DNA from: Hylemonella gracilis str. Niagara R
Lineage (GTDB): Bacteria; Pseudomonadota; Gammaproteobacteria; Burkholderiales; Burkholderiaceae_C
Direction of reading: 5' to 3'
Length of the DNA stretch: 64,000 nucleotides
Assembly (NCBI RefSeq): GCF_000600295.1
Contig: NZ_JEMG01000001.1
Span: 1,219,062 to 1,283,061, forward strand
The notes below the pieces were generated by a model. That model saw only the letters and a program-made list of their open reading frames with translations, was not told where the DNA came from and did no database searches. Both the position numbers and the translations under genes were made by a program. Positions within the stretch are counted from its first letter, which is position 1, and every line of letters starts with the position of its first letter. Below, piece after piece: positions 36,290 to 45,948 of the stretch.

Positions 36290-36583
36290 GGTGGGAGGAA
36301 AGAGACAGGGCGCGTGCGGTGCGCCAGCAATGCATGCGTCTGGCCTTGTGCCTGTGAATATGTCTTTGAATGCGCCTAGGGACGCGCCGAATGCGTGAGA
36401 GGCTGCATGGGCAGCGATGTGTCCGTAAGAACGGTGGTCAGAACCAGGCCGGGGCGGGCCTTGGGGGTGGCACCGAATCGGCGATGATAGGCAAGTCGCA
36501 AGCATGCAGCAAGGTAAGGGCCATGTGAGAGTTATGTGGGGGCCATGTGGAGGTGCGTGCACTGAGCATGTGGGGACCGTGGG

Positions 36584-39500
36584 TCAATGGAAGTCCCGGC
36601 TGTGTGTGCTCAGGCGGCCCAGCCAGGGTGTCAGGTCTTCCAAATGCGCCGCGATCAGGTGGCAGACCTCGCCCTCGCGCTGCCAGGTGCCGCGCACCGC
36701 GAGCAGACGGGCCGTGAGCAAGGTCGCGCGCTGCTGCTCGCGCAGTGCCTTCCAGACGATGACCTGCACGTGACCGGTCTCGTCTTCCAGCGTCACGAAA
36801 ACCACGCCCTTGGCCGTGCCCGGTTGTTGCCGCGCCAGCACCAAGCCGCAGGCTTGCGCGGGGCGTCCGTTCGCCCAAGTCTGCAGAGCCTGGGCCGTCT
36901 GCAAGCCCCGGCGCGCCAGGCGCGGGCGCAGCAGGGCCAGTGGGTGGCGGCGCAGGGTCAGCCCCAGGGCGGCGTAGTCGAAGACGATTTCTTCCCCCTC
37001 GGGCGCGGCGGGCAGGACCAGCGCTGCTTCGGCCACCGGCGCGTCACGCAGCAGGGCCGGCGTGGCGTGCAGCGCCGCTGCGTCCCAGACTTGCTGGCGG
37101 CGGTGGCCCGCCAGGCCCAGCAACGCATCGCCGCTGGCCAGCGCGCGCAAGGTCGCGGCGTTCAGTCCGGCGCGCAGCGCCAGCGTTTCGGTGTCGGGGC
37201 AGGGCCCTAGCGCACGTGCCTGCACGATGCGCCGGGCGCTGCTTTCGTCCAGGCCCGCGACCAGGCGCAGGCCCAGGCGCACGGCGGGCTGGGTCGGGGT
37301 CGTGTGGCGATCTGGGTTGGGTAGCTCCGCAACGGCGTCAACCGGCGCCTCGTCGTCCGGCGGCTCCAGCGTGCAGTCCCAGTCGCTGTGCAGCACATCG
37401 GGGGGGCGCACGGCCACGCCATGGCGCCGGGCGTCCTGCACCAGTTGCGCGGGACCGTAAAACCCCATGGGCAGGGAGTTGAGCAGTCCGGCCAGGAAGG
37501 CTGCGGGCTCGTGGCGCTTGAGCCAGGCGCTGCTGTAGACCAGCAGGGCGAAACTGGCCGCGTGGCTTTCAGGAAAGCCGTACTCGCCGAAGCCCTCGAT
37601 CTGTCGGAAGATGGCCTCGGCGAAATCGCGCTCGTAACCGCGCGCCGTCATGCCATCGATCAAGCGCTGCTGGAACTTGTCCACGCCGCCCTTGCGCCGC
37701 CAGGCCGCCATGGCGCGGCGCAGCTGGTCGGCTTCGCCGGGCGTGAAGCCTGCGGCGATGATGGCGATCTGCATCACCTGTTCCTGGAAGATGGGCACGC
37801 CCAGGGTGCGCGCCAGCGCCGGGCGCAATGCTTCATTGGGCAGGCTGAGGGGCTCGCCACGCCTCTGGCGCTCCCGTTGTTCGAGGAAGGGATGGACCAT
37901 GCCGCCCTGGATGGGGCCGGGGCGCACGATGGCCACCTCGATCACCAGGTCGTAGAAGCAGCGCGGCCGCAGGCGCGGCAGCATGCTCATCTGCGCGCGA
38001 CTCTCGATCTGGAACACGCCCACCACGTCGGCGCGGCAGACCATCTCGTAGGTCTCGGGGTCCTCGGGTGGGATGTCCTGCAAGCGAAAATTCCGGCCGC
38101 GCCATTGACTGACGAAATCCAGGCTGCGGCGGATGGCGCTGAGCATGCCCAGGGCCAGCACGTCGACCTTCAGCAGGCCCAGTGCGTCGATGTCGTCTTT
38201 GTCCCACTCGATGGTGGTGCGCCCTTCCATGGCGGCGGGGACCACGGGCACCGTGCGCGTGAGCTTGTCGCCCGTGAGCACGAAACCGCCGCTGTGCTGC
38301 GAGAGATGGCGTGGAAACCGCAGCAGGGCGCGCGTGAGTTCCATCAGCAGGCGGATCGGGCGGCTGTCTGGGTCCAGTCCCAGTTCCCGCAGGCGTTCGT
38401 GGTTCACTTCGCGTCCGTCCCACCACTGATGCGCCTTGGCAAGCGCGTCGATCAATTCCTCTTCCAGGCCCAGCGCCTTGCCCACGTCGCGGATGGCGCC
38501 GCGCGCGTGGTAGGTGTGCACGGCCGCTGTCAGCGCGGCGCGGTCACGGCCATATTTTTTGTAGAGGTACTGGATGACCTCTTCGCGACGCTGGTGTTCG
38601 AAATCCACGTCGATGTCGGGTGGCTCATTGCGCTCCTTGCTGATGAAGCGCTCGAACAGCACGCTGGTGCGCGCCGGGTCCACCTCGGTCACGCCCAGGC
38701 AGTAGCAGACGGCCGAATTGGCGGCCGAGCCCCGGCCCTGGCAAAGGATGTTTCTGTCGCGCGCGACACGCACGATGTCGTAGACCGTGAGGAAGTATTT
38801 CTCGTAGCGCAGATCGCTGATCAAGGCGAGCTCGTGCTCCACCTGCTGGCGCACCACCGCTGGCATGCCTTGCGGGTAGCGCCGCCGCGCGCCTTCTTCC
38901 GTGACCCGGCGCAGGTAGGAGGCCGGCGTCTCGCCCGCAGGCACCACTTCTTCGGGGTACTCGTACTGCAGCTCGTCCAGGCTGAAGTGGCAGAGCTGGG
39001 CCACGCGCTGTGTCTCGGCCAGCAGCTGGGCCGGGTAAAGGGCGGCCAGACGCTGGCGCGAGCGCAGGTGGGCCTCGGCATTGGCTTGCAGCGCAAAGCC
39101 GCATTCGGCCACGGGCCGGCCCAGGCGGATGGCCGTCATCACATCGTGCAGCGGCTTGCGCGAACGCAGATGCATGTGAACGCCGCCCGTGGCCACCAAG
39201 GGCACGTCCGTGGCCTCGCCCGCGGTCGTCAGGCTGGTCAGCCACAGCGCGTCATCCAGCCGTTGTTGCAGTTCGACGGCCAGCCAGCAATGGGCGAAGC
39301 GCTGGCGCAGCCAGCTCAGGCGAGCGGTCAACAGGGGCGCGAAGGCTGGATGTTCGGGGCGCAACCCCGCGCGGTCTGGCAACAGCAGGGCCAACACCTC
39401 GCGGCTGTCCAGCGCCAGGCGGTCCCAGTCCCGTGCATGCAGGCGGTAGCGGCGGTGGTGTTTCGGGTCCGCTTGCGCTCGCAGTCGCGTGATGAGCTCG

Positions 39501-39796
39501 CACAGATGCCCGTAAGCCGCGCGGCTGCGCGCGAGCAGCACCAGGGTGAAGCTGTGCTCATCACCATCGGCCTCCACCCGCAACTCGGTGCCGATCACCA
39601 AGGGCAGACCCAGGCGTTTGGCCTCGCCGTGCGCGCGCACCACGCCGGCCATGCTGCACTCGTCCGTGATCGCCAGTGCCCCGTAACCCAGCGCCGCTGC
39701 CCGCGCCACCAGTTCCTCGGGGTGCGAGGCCCCGCGCTGGAAGCTGAAGTTGCTCAGCGTGTGCAGTTCGACGTAACCGGGGAGGGACAAGGACAT
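36584..39796 (-). CDS. dnaE2: Error-prone DNA polymerase DnaE2 (ImuC)
   Basis: A 1070-residue C-family polymerase used for SOS-induced mutagenic lesion bypass. The N-terminal PHP domain opens GYVELHTLSNFSFQRGASHPEELV. The catalytic Asp pair is in PPDIDVDF (D394, D396), with the palm motif CQGRGSAANSAVCYCLGVT before it. The C-terminal part contains the helix-hairpin-helix and OB-fold region (GLVLARQQPGTAKGVVFVTLEDE). The length fits DnaE2 rather than replicative DnaE1 (about 1160). A perfect LexA box lies 52 bases upstream. The usual imuA and imuB partners are not adjacent. The frame is open 65 codons upstream, but that stretch reads through the promoter and LexA box. Confidence 0.93.
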   Translation of the reverse strand: MSLSLPGYVELHTLSNFSFQRGASHPEELVARAAALGYGALAITDECSMAGVVRAHGEAKRLGLPLVIGTELRVEADGDEHSFTLVLLARSRAAYGHLCELITRLRAQADPKHHRRYRLHARDWDRLALDSREVLALLLPDRAGLRPEHPAFAPLLTARLSWLRQRFAHCWLAVELQQRLDDALWLTSLTTAGEATDVPLVATGGVHMHLRSRKPLHDVMTAIRLGRPVAECGFALQANAEAHLRSRQRLAALYPAQLLAETQRVAQLCHFSLDELQYEYPEEVVPAGETPASYLRRVTEEGARRRYPQGMPAVVRQQVEHELALISDLRYEKYFLTVYDIVRVARDRNILCQGRGSAANSAVCYCLGVTEVDPARTSVLFERFISKERNEPPDIDVDFEHQRREEVIQYLYKKYGRDRAALTAAVHTYHARGAIRDVGKALGLEEELIDALAKAHQWWDGREVNHERLRELGLDPDSRPIRLLMELTRALLRFPRHLSQHSGGFVLTGDKLTRTVPVVPAAMEGRTTIEWDKDDIDALGLLKVDVLALGMLSAIRRSLDFVSQWRGRNFRLQDIPPEDPETYEMVCRADVVGVFQIESRAQMSMLPRLRPRCFYDLVIEVAIVRPGPIQGGMVHPFLEQRERQRRGEPLSLPNEALRPALARTLGVPIFQEQVMQIAIIAAGFTPGEADQLRRAMAAWRRKGGVDKFQQRLIDGMTARGYERDFAEAIFRQIEGFGEYGFPESHAASFALLVYSSAWLKRHEPAAFLAGLLNSLPMGFYGPAQLVQDARRHGVAVRPPDVLHSDWDCTLEPPDDEAPVDAVAELPNPDRHTTPTQPAVRLGLRLVAGLDESSARRIVQARALGPCPDTETLALRAGLNAATLRALASGDALLGLAGHRRQQVWDAAALHATPALLRDAPVAEAALVLPAAPEGEEIVFDYAALGLTLRRHPLALLRPRLARRGLQTAQALQTWANGRPAQACGLVLARQQPGTAKGVVFVTLEDETGHVQVIVWKALREQQRATLLTARLLAVRGTWQREGEVCHLIAAHLEDLTPWLGRLSTHSRDFH

Positions 39797-39847
39797 GGAC
39801 CCAGGTTGTCGTGTGGCGGCGCGGGCAGGAAAGCGGGTCTGTATTTT

Positions 39848-39863
39848 ACTGTATATAAATACA
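39848..39863 (-). promoter_or_regulatory. LexA (SOS) box upstream of dnaE2
   Basis: CTGT-N8-ACAG with an AT-only centre matches the LexA consensus exactly, and one extra base pair (A/T) on each side extends the dyad. On the minus strand it is followed at once by TAAAAT, a -10 candidate. Repressor binding would therefore block the promoter. Confidence 0.88.
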
Positions 39864-39982
39864 GTCATCACGACGCCATTCCCGTTCGGTTGAGCCAGCC
39901 ATGCTGAGGTCTTCCAGAAAGAGAGGCGCTGGGCGCCTACGGGAATGCCCATCAAAGGCATTAGAGTGCGGGCTCCCTGCCC

Positions 39983-40804
39983 GTGCCGCATCCCATTTCC
40001 CCACGCACCGTGAATTCAGCCCGCCCCACTTTTCCCGAAGTCCAGTTCTCCGACGAGGGGCGCATCCGCCATCTGCATCTGGACAGCATCTGGATTCAGG
40101 GCTCCATGGACACGCGCGACCCGGTCCGGCTGGTGCACGAGTACGTGCAGCGCATGATGGTCTGGTTGTTGTTCGTGGAACCCGACAGCGTGCCAGGGCG
40201 CCGCGCCATGCAGCTGGGCCTGGGCGCGGGCTCGCTGACGAAGTTCTGCGTGAAGATGCTGCGCATGCCAACCACGGTGATCGAGCTGAATCCCGGCGTG
40301 TTGCATGCCTGCCGGGGCTGGTTCCATCTGCCCGAGCCAGGGCCCCTGCTCGACATCGTGCTCGCGGACGCGGAGCAGGAAATCAACAACCCGAAGTGGT
40401 GGGGCACGGTGGACGCCCTGCAGGTTGATCTGTACGACCACGAGGCCGCCGCACCGGTGCTCGACAGCGTGGCTTTTTACACGGCCTGCCGGCGCCTGTT
40501 GACGGAGGACGGCTGCATGACGGTGAATCTGTTCGGCCGGCGCGCGAGTTTCCAGCAGAGCCTGGCGCGCATGGCCGAGGCTTTTGGCGCGCAGGCCTTG
40601 TGGCGCTTCAAGGCCACGCGCGAAGGCAACACCGTGGTGCTGGCTTTCAAGCAGGCCGCGCGGGGGCTGGATTCGGGTCTGAGATCGCGAGACCGCACGG
40701 CACGCGCGGGTCTGAGCGCGCGCGCCGAGGCCATCGAGGCGCGCTGGGGCCTGCCCGCGTTGAAGTGGTTGAAAGGCTTGGAACCGGTGTCCGATGCCGC
40801 CTGA
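39983..40804 (+). CDS. Spermidine synthase-like methyltransferase-fold protein
   Basis: A 273-residue protein of the spermidine/spermine synthase-like family. A Rossmann-type glycine loop is in MQLGLGAGSLTKFCVKML, followed by TTVIELNPGVL, where the Glu would bind the nucleoside. Later, GCMTVNLFGRRASF is typical of this subgroup. The substrate-binding Asp of true spermidine synthases is not evident, so aminopropyl transfer should not be assumed. The start is a GTG at 39983; GTG 40010 is also possible. It is divergent from dnaE2. Confidence 0.75.
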   Translation: MPHPISPRTVNSARPTFPEVQFSDEGRIRHLHLDSIWIQGSMDTRDPVRLVHEYVQRMMVWLLFVEPDSVPGRRAMQLGLGAGSLTKFCVKMLRMPTTVIELNPGVLHACRGWFHLPEPGPLLDIVLADAEQEINNPKWWGTVDALQVDLYDHEAAAPVLDSVAFYTACRRLLTEDGCMTVNLFGRRASFQQSLARMAEAFGAQALWRFKATREGNTVVLAFKQAARGLDSGLRSRDRTARAGLSARAEAIEARWGLPALKWLKGLEPVSDAA

Positions 40805-41122
40805 GGCACACAGGCGCGCGGTAGTTGCATGTCGCATGCAGCAAGAGCGATTCGGTGGATGAAATGCCACAGTTGCAGCGCTGGGCGCCACATGGATCGG
40901 TAAAGATGCGTAAAGAGAGCGCCAATTCACCCCGCAATAGGCTCCCGGTTCATGTGAGATGACGACAGAAGCCGGGATATTTTTTGCAAGATGAATTCCC
41001 TTGACGGAAGAAGCGGTCCGAATAGGTGGAATCCAGAACAAGCCAGCCTGGCAATCAGGTGCACAATGCCCCCCTTTTTGGGCCGGGGTATTTCGTCCCC
41101 GGCGGGTTCAGGAGAAGAGTGC
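40805..41122. other. Intergenic region upstream of tctBA
   Basis: This 318-bp gap has no convincing gene. It ends with AGGAG (41110-41114) before the GTG start of tctB. The tctB frame stays open back to 40991 but lacks TctB character there. A TTGACG near 41001 and a CACAAT near 41062 are isolated promoter-like hexamers without good partners. Confidence 0.5.
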
Positions 41123-41617
41123 GTGAAAGTGATCAAGAGCGAGAAGGACTTCTTCTCGGGCCTGATGTTCGTCATCGTGGGCGGCGCCTTTGCCATCGGC
41201 GCAACGGGATACACCATCGGAACGGGCGCTCGCATGGGGCCGGGATACTTTCCGTTGCTGCTGGGCATTTTGCTGACGGTCCTTGGCCTGTTCGTCATGC
41301 TCAAGGGCTTACGCAAATCCCAGGATGGCAAGGGCGACAAGTTGGGCGGGGTGGCCTGGAAACCATTGGTGTTCGTCATTGGTGCCAACTTGCTTTTTGG
41401 CGTGTTGCTGGGTGGCTTGCCCAGCATTGGCTTGCCGTCCTTCGGGCTGATCGTCGCCATTTACGCGCTGACCGTCGTCGCCAGCCTGGCTGGTGAGCGG
41501 TTTTCCCTGAAGGGTGCACTGATTCTGGCCACCATCCTGGCAATCACCAGCTACGTGGCGTTCGTGAAGCTGCTCAATCTGCAGTTCCAGGTCTGGCCTG
41601 CTTTCATCACCGGTTAA
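41123..41617 (+). CDS. tctB: Tripartite tricarboxylate transporter small subunit TctB
   Basis: A 164-residue membrane protein with four hydrophobic segments, matching TctB (FFSGLMFVIVGGAFAIGATGYTIGTGARMGPGYFPLLLGILL). With TctA it forms the permease for a carboxylate bound by a TctC/Bug protein. The start is GTG at 41123 with AGGAG 8 bases before it. It lies 12 bases upstream of tctA. No tctC is adjacent; two orphan Bug genes occur elsewhere in the window. Confidence 0.92.
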   Translation: MKVIKSEKDFFSGLMFVIVGGAFAIGATGYTIGTGARMGPGYFPLLLGILLTVLGLFVMLKGLRKSQDGKGDKLGGVAWKPLVFVIGANLLFGVLLGGLPSIGLPSFGLIVAIYALTVVASLAGERFSLKGALILATILAITSYVAFVKLLNLQFQVWPAFITG

Positions 41618-41629
41618 AGGGTCCGCATC

Positions 41630-43141
41630 ATGGAATTGTTTGATCACCTGTCGATGGGTTTTGGCGTCGCCTTCACCTTTCAGAACCTCATCTACGCCCT
41701 GATCGGTTGCGTTCTGGGCACCCTCATTGGTGTGTTGCCGGGCGTGGGGCCGGTGGCCACCATCGCCATGCTGCTCCCCGCCACCTATGCCCTGCCGCCG
41801 GTGGCCGCCCTCATCATGCTGGCGGGCATCTATTACGGCGCGCAGTATGGTGGCTCGACCACGGCCATCCTGGTCAACCTGCCGGGTGAGTCGTCCTCGG
41901 TCGTCACCGTCATCGACGGTTACCAGATGGCACGCAAGGGCCGCGCGGGCCCCGCGCTGGCGGCGGCTGGCCTGGGCTCCTTCTTCGCAGGCTGCGTGGG
42001 CACCCTGGTGCTGGCGGCCTTTGCCGTGCCGCTGACCGAGGTGGCCTTCAAGTTTGGTCCGGCCGAATACTTCTCGCTGATGGTGCTGGGCCTGATTGGC
42101 GCCGTGGTGCTTGCTTCGGGTTCGCTGCTCAAGGCCATCGCGATGATCGTGTTGGGCTTGCTGCTGGGCCTGATCGGCACCGATGTCAATTCGGGTGTCG
42201 CGCGCTATAGCTTCGACATCCCTGAGTTGACGGACGGCATCGGCTTCATCGTGATCGCGATGGGCGTGTTCGGCTACGGCGAGATCATCCAGAATCTTTC
42301 CCACTCGGAAGAGAAGCGGGAAGTCTTCACGGGCAAGGTCAAGAACATCTACCCGACGCTCCAGGATCTCAAGCTCATGGCGCCCGCAGTGCTGCGTGGC
42401 ACCACGCTCGGCGCCTGTCTGGGCATCCTGCCCGGCGGCGGCGCGTTGCTGTCGTCCTTTGCCGCCTACACGCTGGAAAAGAAGACCAAGCTCAAGCCGG
42501 GTGAGGTGCCCTTCGGTGAGGGCAATATCCGCGGCGTGGCGGCGCCCGAGTCCGCCAACAACGCAGGTTCGCAGACCTCCTTCATTCCGTTGCTGACGCT
42601 GGGCATTCCGCCCAACCCGGTGATGGCGCTGATGGTGGGCGCGATGACCATCCACAACATCCAGCCGGGTCCACAGGTCATGACCAGCAACCCCGAGCTG
42701 TTCTGGGGCCTGATCGCCTCCATGTGGATTGGCAACCTGATGCTGATCGTCCTGAACCTGCCGCTGATTGGCATGTGGATCAAGCTGCTGTCGGTGCCGT
42801 ACCGCTGGCTGTTTCCGTCCATCGTGCTGTTCTGCGCCATCGGTGTTTACTCGACCAACAACAACACCTGGGATATCTGGATGGTGGCCATGTTCGGCAT
42901 CGTCGGGTACGGCTTCATCAAGTTGGGCGTGGAACCCGCGCCCTTGCTGCTGGGCTTCATCCTGGGGCCGATGATGGAAGAAAACCTGCGGCGTGCCTTG
43001 CTGCTGTCGCGCGGGGATTGGTCCGTGCTGGCCACCCGGCCGATCTCGGCCGGCCTGCTGCTGGCGGCCCTGCTGCTGCTCACCATCGTGCTTTTGCCGG
43101 CGGTCAAGTCCAAGCGGGCGGAAGCCTTCGTCGAGGACTGA
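41630..43141 (+). CDS. tctA: Tripartite tricarboxylate transporter large subunit TctA
   Basis: A 503-residue inner-membrane permease with about eleven hydrophobic segments. Family signatures are GCVLGTLIGVLPGVGPVATIAMLLP, YYGAQYGGSTTAILVNLPGESSSVVT, RGVAAPESANNAGSQTSFIPLLTLGIPPNPV and GVYSTNNNTWDIW. Complete length. It is the second gene of tctBA and is followed by a strong terminator before the gamma-glutamyltransferase gene. The ligand depends on which Bug protein supplies it. Confidence 0.96.
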   Translation: MELFDHLSMGFGVAFTFQNLIYALIGCVLGTLIGVLPGVGPVATIAMLLPATYALPPVAALIMLAGIYYGAQYGGSTTAILVNLPGESSSVVTVIDGYQMARKGRAGPALAAAGLGSFFAGCVGTLVLAAFAVPLTEVAFKFGPAEYFSLMVLGLIGAVVLASGSLLKAIAMIVLGLLLGLIGTDVNSGVARYSFDIPELTDGIGFIVIAMGVFGYGEIIQNLSHSEEKREVFTGKVKNIYPTLQDLKLMAPAVLRGTTLGACLGILPGGGALLSSFAAYTLEKKTKLKPGEVPFGEGNIRGVAAPESANNAGSQTSFIPLLTLGIPPNPVMALMVGAMTIHNIQPGPQVMTSNPELFWGLIASMWIGNLMLIVLNLPLIGMWIKLLSVPYRWLFPSIVLFCAIGVYSTNNNTWDIWMVAMFGIVGYGFIKLGVEPAPLLLGFILGPMMEENLRRALLLSRGDWSVLATRPISAGLLLAALLLLTIVLLPAVKSKRAEAFVED

Positions 43142-43168
43142 TAAGCTCGGGCGAGCAGACCCTCAGTG

Positions 43169-43196
43169 AAAACGGCGCTGCAGGCGCCGTTTTTTC
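43169..43196 (+). terminator. Rho-independent terminator after tctBA
   Basis: A 10-bp stem AAAACGGCGC (43169-43178) with GCGCCGTTTT (43184-43193) and 5-base loop has its T tract in the right arm and tail. Confidence 0.93.
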
Positions 43197-43227
43197 TTCC
43201 GTCGTTCCTTTATTGAAGACCCCTGCC

Positions 43228-44850
43228 ATGTCCTTCGGCTACAGCAACCCCTATCCCAGCACGCGCCTGCCGGTGTTCGCGCGCAACATCGTTTCCACCT
43301 CGCACCCGCTGGCGGCCCAGGCAGGGCTGCGCATCCTGCAGCAAGGCGGCAACGCGGTGGACGCCGCCATCGCCGCCGCCGCCGCCATGACCATCGTGGA
43401 GCCGGTCAGCAATGGCCTGGGCAGCGACGCCTTCGCCATCCTCTGGGACGGTCAGCAATTGCACGGTCTCAATGCCTCGGGACGTGCCCCGCAGACCTGG
43501 ACACCCGACTACTTCCGCCGCAAATACGGCGCCGATGCGCTGAACCCGCCCAAGCGGGGCATGGACAGCGTGACCGTGCCGGGTGCGGTGGCTGGCTGGG
43601 TGGCCCTGAGCGAGCGCTTCGGCAAGCTGCCCTTCGCCGATCTGCTCGCGCCTGCCATCGATATTGCCGAGCGTGGTTACCTGATGCCCGTGGTGGTGCA
43701 GCAGAAATGGGCTGCCGCCACGCCCGAGCTGCAAGACCTGCCGGGTTTCGCGCAGAACTTCCTGCCCTGGGGCCGTGCACCCGAGGTGGGCGAGCTGTTC
43801 AAGTTCACGGCCGCCGCGCGTGGCCTGCGCGCCATCGCCGGCACCAAGGGTGCAGCCTTCTACGGTGGTGAAATCGCCGAGGCGATCGTGAAGTTCTCAG
43901 CGCAGAACGGCGGCAGCCACGCGGTGAGCGACTTCGCGAACTACAAGCCGGAATGGGTGACGCCCATCGCGCAGGATTACCGTGGCCACACCCTGCACGA
44001 GATTCCACCCAATGGCCAGGGCATCACGGCCCTGATCGCCTTGGGCATCCTTGCCCATTTCGACCTCAAGAGCCTGCCAGTGGACAGCACCGCCTCTCAG
44101 CACCTGCAGATCGAGGCGATGAAGCTTGCCTTCGCGGATGTCTACCGCTACGTGGCCGAGCCGGGCAAGATGGAGGTCACGGCGGCGCAGCTGCTGGACC
44201 CGGCCTACCTGGCCCAGCGTGCCAAGCTGATCGACATGAAGAAGGCGCAGGATTTCGGCGCCGGCAACCCGGTCAAGGGCGGTACCATCTACCTGACCGC
44301 GGCGGACGAGAGCGGCATGATGGTCAGCTTCATCCAGAGCAACTTCATGGGGTTTGGCTCGGGCTGCGTGGAGCCGACCTTTGGCATCAGCCTGCAGAAT
44401 CGCGGCCACGGCTTCACGCTGGACGCCAAGGCCGCAAACCCCGCCAATCTGGTCGCGCCGGGCCAGCGGCCTTTCCACACCATCATCCCTGCCTTCCTCA
44501 CCAAGAATGGCCAGCCCGTGATGAGCTACGGCGTGATGGGCGCCAACATGCAGCCGCAAGGCCATGTGCAGACCCTGGTGCGCATGCTGGACTACCGCCA
44601 GAACCCGCAGACTGCCTGCGACGCGCCGCGCTGGCGCTACAACGCGGGGCTGGAGATCAACGTCGAGCAGCAGATGCGCGCCGACACCGTGGCTGGTCTG
44701 GCCGCCTTGGGCCACCGCATGGAGGTCATCAACGACAACTACCAGGATTTCGGCGCGGGCCAGTTCATCTGGCGCATGGGCGATCCGGCTGTCGAGGGCT
44801 ACATGGCTGCCAGCGACGCGCGACGCGATGGCCTGGCTGCGGGTTATTGA
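43228..44850 (+). CDS. ggt: Gamma-glutamyltransferase family protein (YwrD-like)
   Basis: A 540-residue member of the gamma-glutamyltranspeptidase family, autocatalytically cut into two subunits. The predicted nucleophile is T353 in KGGTIYLTAADESG, followed by MVSFIQSNFMGFGSG. This form is closer to YwrD-like proteins than to periplasmic glutathione-degrading Ggt. The N-terminal half has ILQQGGNAVDAAIAAAAAM and GLGSDAFAILWDG. No signal peptide is seen, so it is probably cytoplasmic. Substrate preference is unknown. It is separated from tctA by a terminator and followed by an EamA exporter 27 bases later. Confidence 0.88.
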   Translation: MSFGYSNPYPSTRLPVFARNIVSTSHPLAAQAGLRILQQGGNAVDAAIAAAAAMTIVEPVSNGLGSDAFAILWDGQQLHGLNASGRAPQTWTPDYFRRKYGADALNPPKRGMDSVTVPGAVAGWVALSERFGKLPFADLLAPAIDIAERGYLMPVVVQQKWAAATPELQDLPGFAQNFLPWGRAPEVGELFKFTAAARGLRAIAGTKGAAFYGGEIAEAIVKFSAQNGGSHAVSDFANYKPEWVTPIAQDYRGHTLHEIPPNGQGITALIALGILAHFDLKSLPVDSTASQHLQIEAMKLAFADVYRYVAEPGKMEVTAAQLLDPAYLAQRAKLIDMKKAQDFGAGNPVKGGTIYLTAADESGMMVSFIQSNFMGFGSGCVEPTFGISLQNRGHGFTLDAKAANPANLVAPGQRPFHTIIPAFLTKNGQPVMSYGVMGANMQPQGHVQTLVRMLDYRQNPQTACDAPRWRYNAGLEINVEQQMRADTVAGLAALGHRMEVINDNYQDFGAGQFIWRMGDPAVEGYMAASDARRDGLAAGY

Positions 44851-44877
44851 ACCTGTGCGCAGCTTGAAAGTGTCCTG

Positions 44878-45777
44878 ATGCAGGCGGCGCTCGCGCACAA
44901 GGGAGACCGGGCCACCGGTCTGGTCTATGCCACCGTGGGCGCGGTGGCTTTCAGCGGCAAGGCCATCATCGTCAAGCTGGCCTACCGCCACGGCGTGGAC
45001 GCAGTCACGCTGCTGATGTACCGCATGCTGTTTGCGCTGCCCATCTTCCTGGGCATGGCCTGGTGGAGCGGCCGGGGCCAGGCCCCGCTGACCCGCAAGG
45101 ACTGGCTCGGAATCTTGGGCCTGGGGCTCACGGGCTATTACCTCGCGAGCTTTCTCGATTTCGCTGGGCTGGCCTACATCACAGCCTCGCTGGAGCGCCT
45201 GATCCTGTACCTCAACCCCACCCTGGTCATGCTGCTGGGCTGGCTGTTCTACCGCAAGGAAGTGTCCACGCGGCAGATGTTGGCCATGGCCATCAGCTAC
45301 GCGGGTGTGTTCCTGGTCTTCGGCCATGAAGTGAGCCTGCAGGGCAGCCACGTCTTGTTGGGTGTGCTGCTGGTCTTCGGCAGCGCGGTGAGCTACGCGG
45401 TCTACCTGGTCTACAGCGGCCAGATGGTGCAGCGCTTGGGCACCTTGCGCCTGGTGGGTTGGGCGACCTCGGCGGCTTGTCTGTTCTGCATCGCGCAGTT
45501 CCTGCTGTTGCGACCGGTTTCGTCGGCCATGCAGGTGGCGCCCCCGGTGCTCTGGCTTTCACTGCTCAACGCCACGGCCTGCACGGCCGTGCCGGTGCTG
45601 CTGGTGATGATGGCGATCAAGCGCATCGGCCCGGCGGCGGCGGCACAGGCCGGCATGGTCGGGCCGTTGTCCACCATCCTGATGGGGGCGCTGCTGCTCG
45701 ATGAGCCGCTGACCTTGTGGGTGTTGGCGGGCACTGCGCTCGTATTGACGGGCATCTTTCTCTTTGGCAAGAAATAA
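44878..45777 (+). CDS. EamA/DMT superfamily transporter
   Basis: A 299-residue ten-helix transporter with two EamA repeats. It begins VYATVGAVAFSGKAIIVKLAYRHGVDAVTLLMYRMLFALP and has DFAGLAYITASLERLILYLNPTLV and the second-half AAAAQAGMVGPLSTILMGALLLDEPL. The substrate is unknown. It starts 27 bases after the gamma-glutamyltransferase stop, so cotranscription is likely. It is one of three EamA proteins in this window, none close enough in sequence to suggest recent duplication. Confidence 0.88.
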   Translation: MQAALAHKGDRATGLVYATVGAVAFSGKAIIVKLAYRHGVDAVTLLMYRMLFALPIFLGMAWWSGRGQAPLTRKDWLGILGLGLTGYYLASFLDFAGLAYITASLERLILYLNPTLVMLLGWLFYRKEVSTRQMLAMAISYAGVFLVFGHEVSLQGSHVLLGVLLVFGSAVSYAVYLVYSGQMVQRLGTLRLVGWATSAACLFCIAQFLLLRPVSSAMQVAPPVLWLSLLNATACTAVPVLLVMMAIKRIGPAAAAQAGMVGPLSTILMGALLLDEPLTLWVLAGTALVLTGIFLFGKK

Positions 45778-45948
45778 GACCAACTACCCGCAGGCTGCGC
45801 GCCTCACTGGGCGCTAGGCCGGTCCCCTCCCGCACGCGGAGGGGGCGCACTCAGCGGCCAGGCAAAGCCGGCTCCGCGAGTGCACTGGGTCGGGTGTGGG
45901 TGTTCAAGCCTTATTTATCATCCTTCTAATTTTTCAAAGAGGCACACC

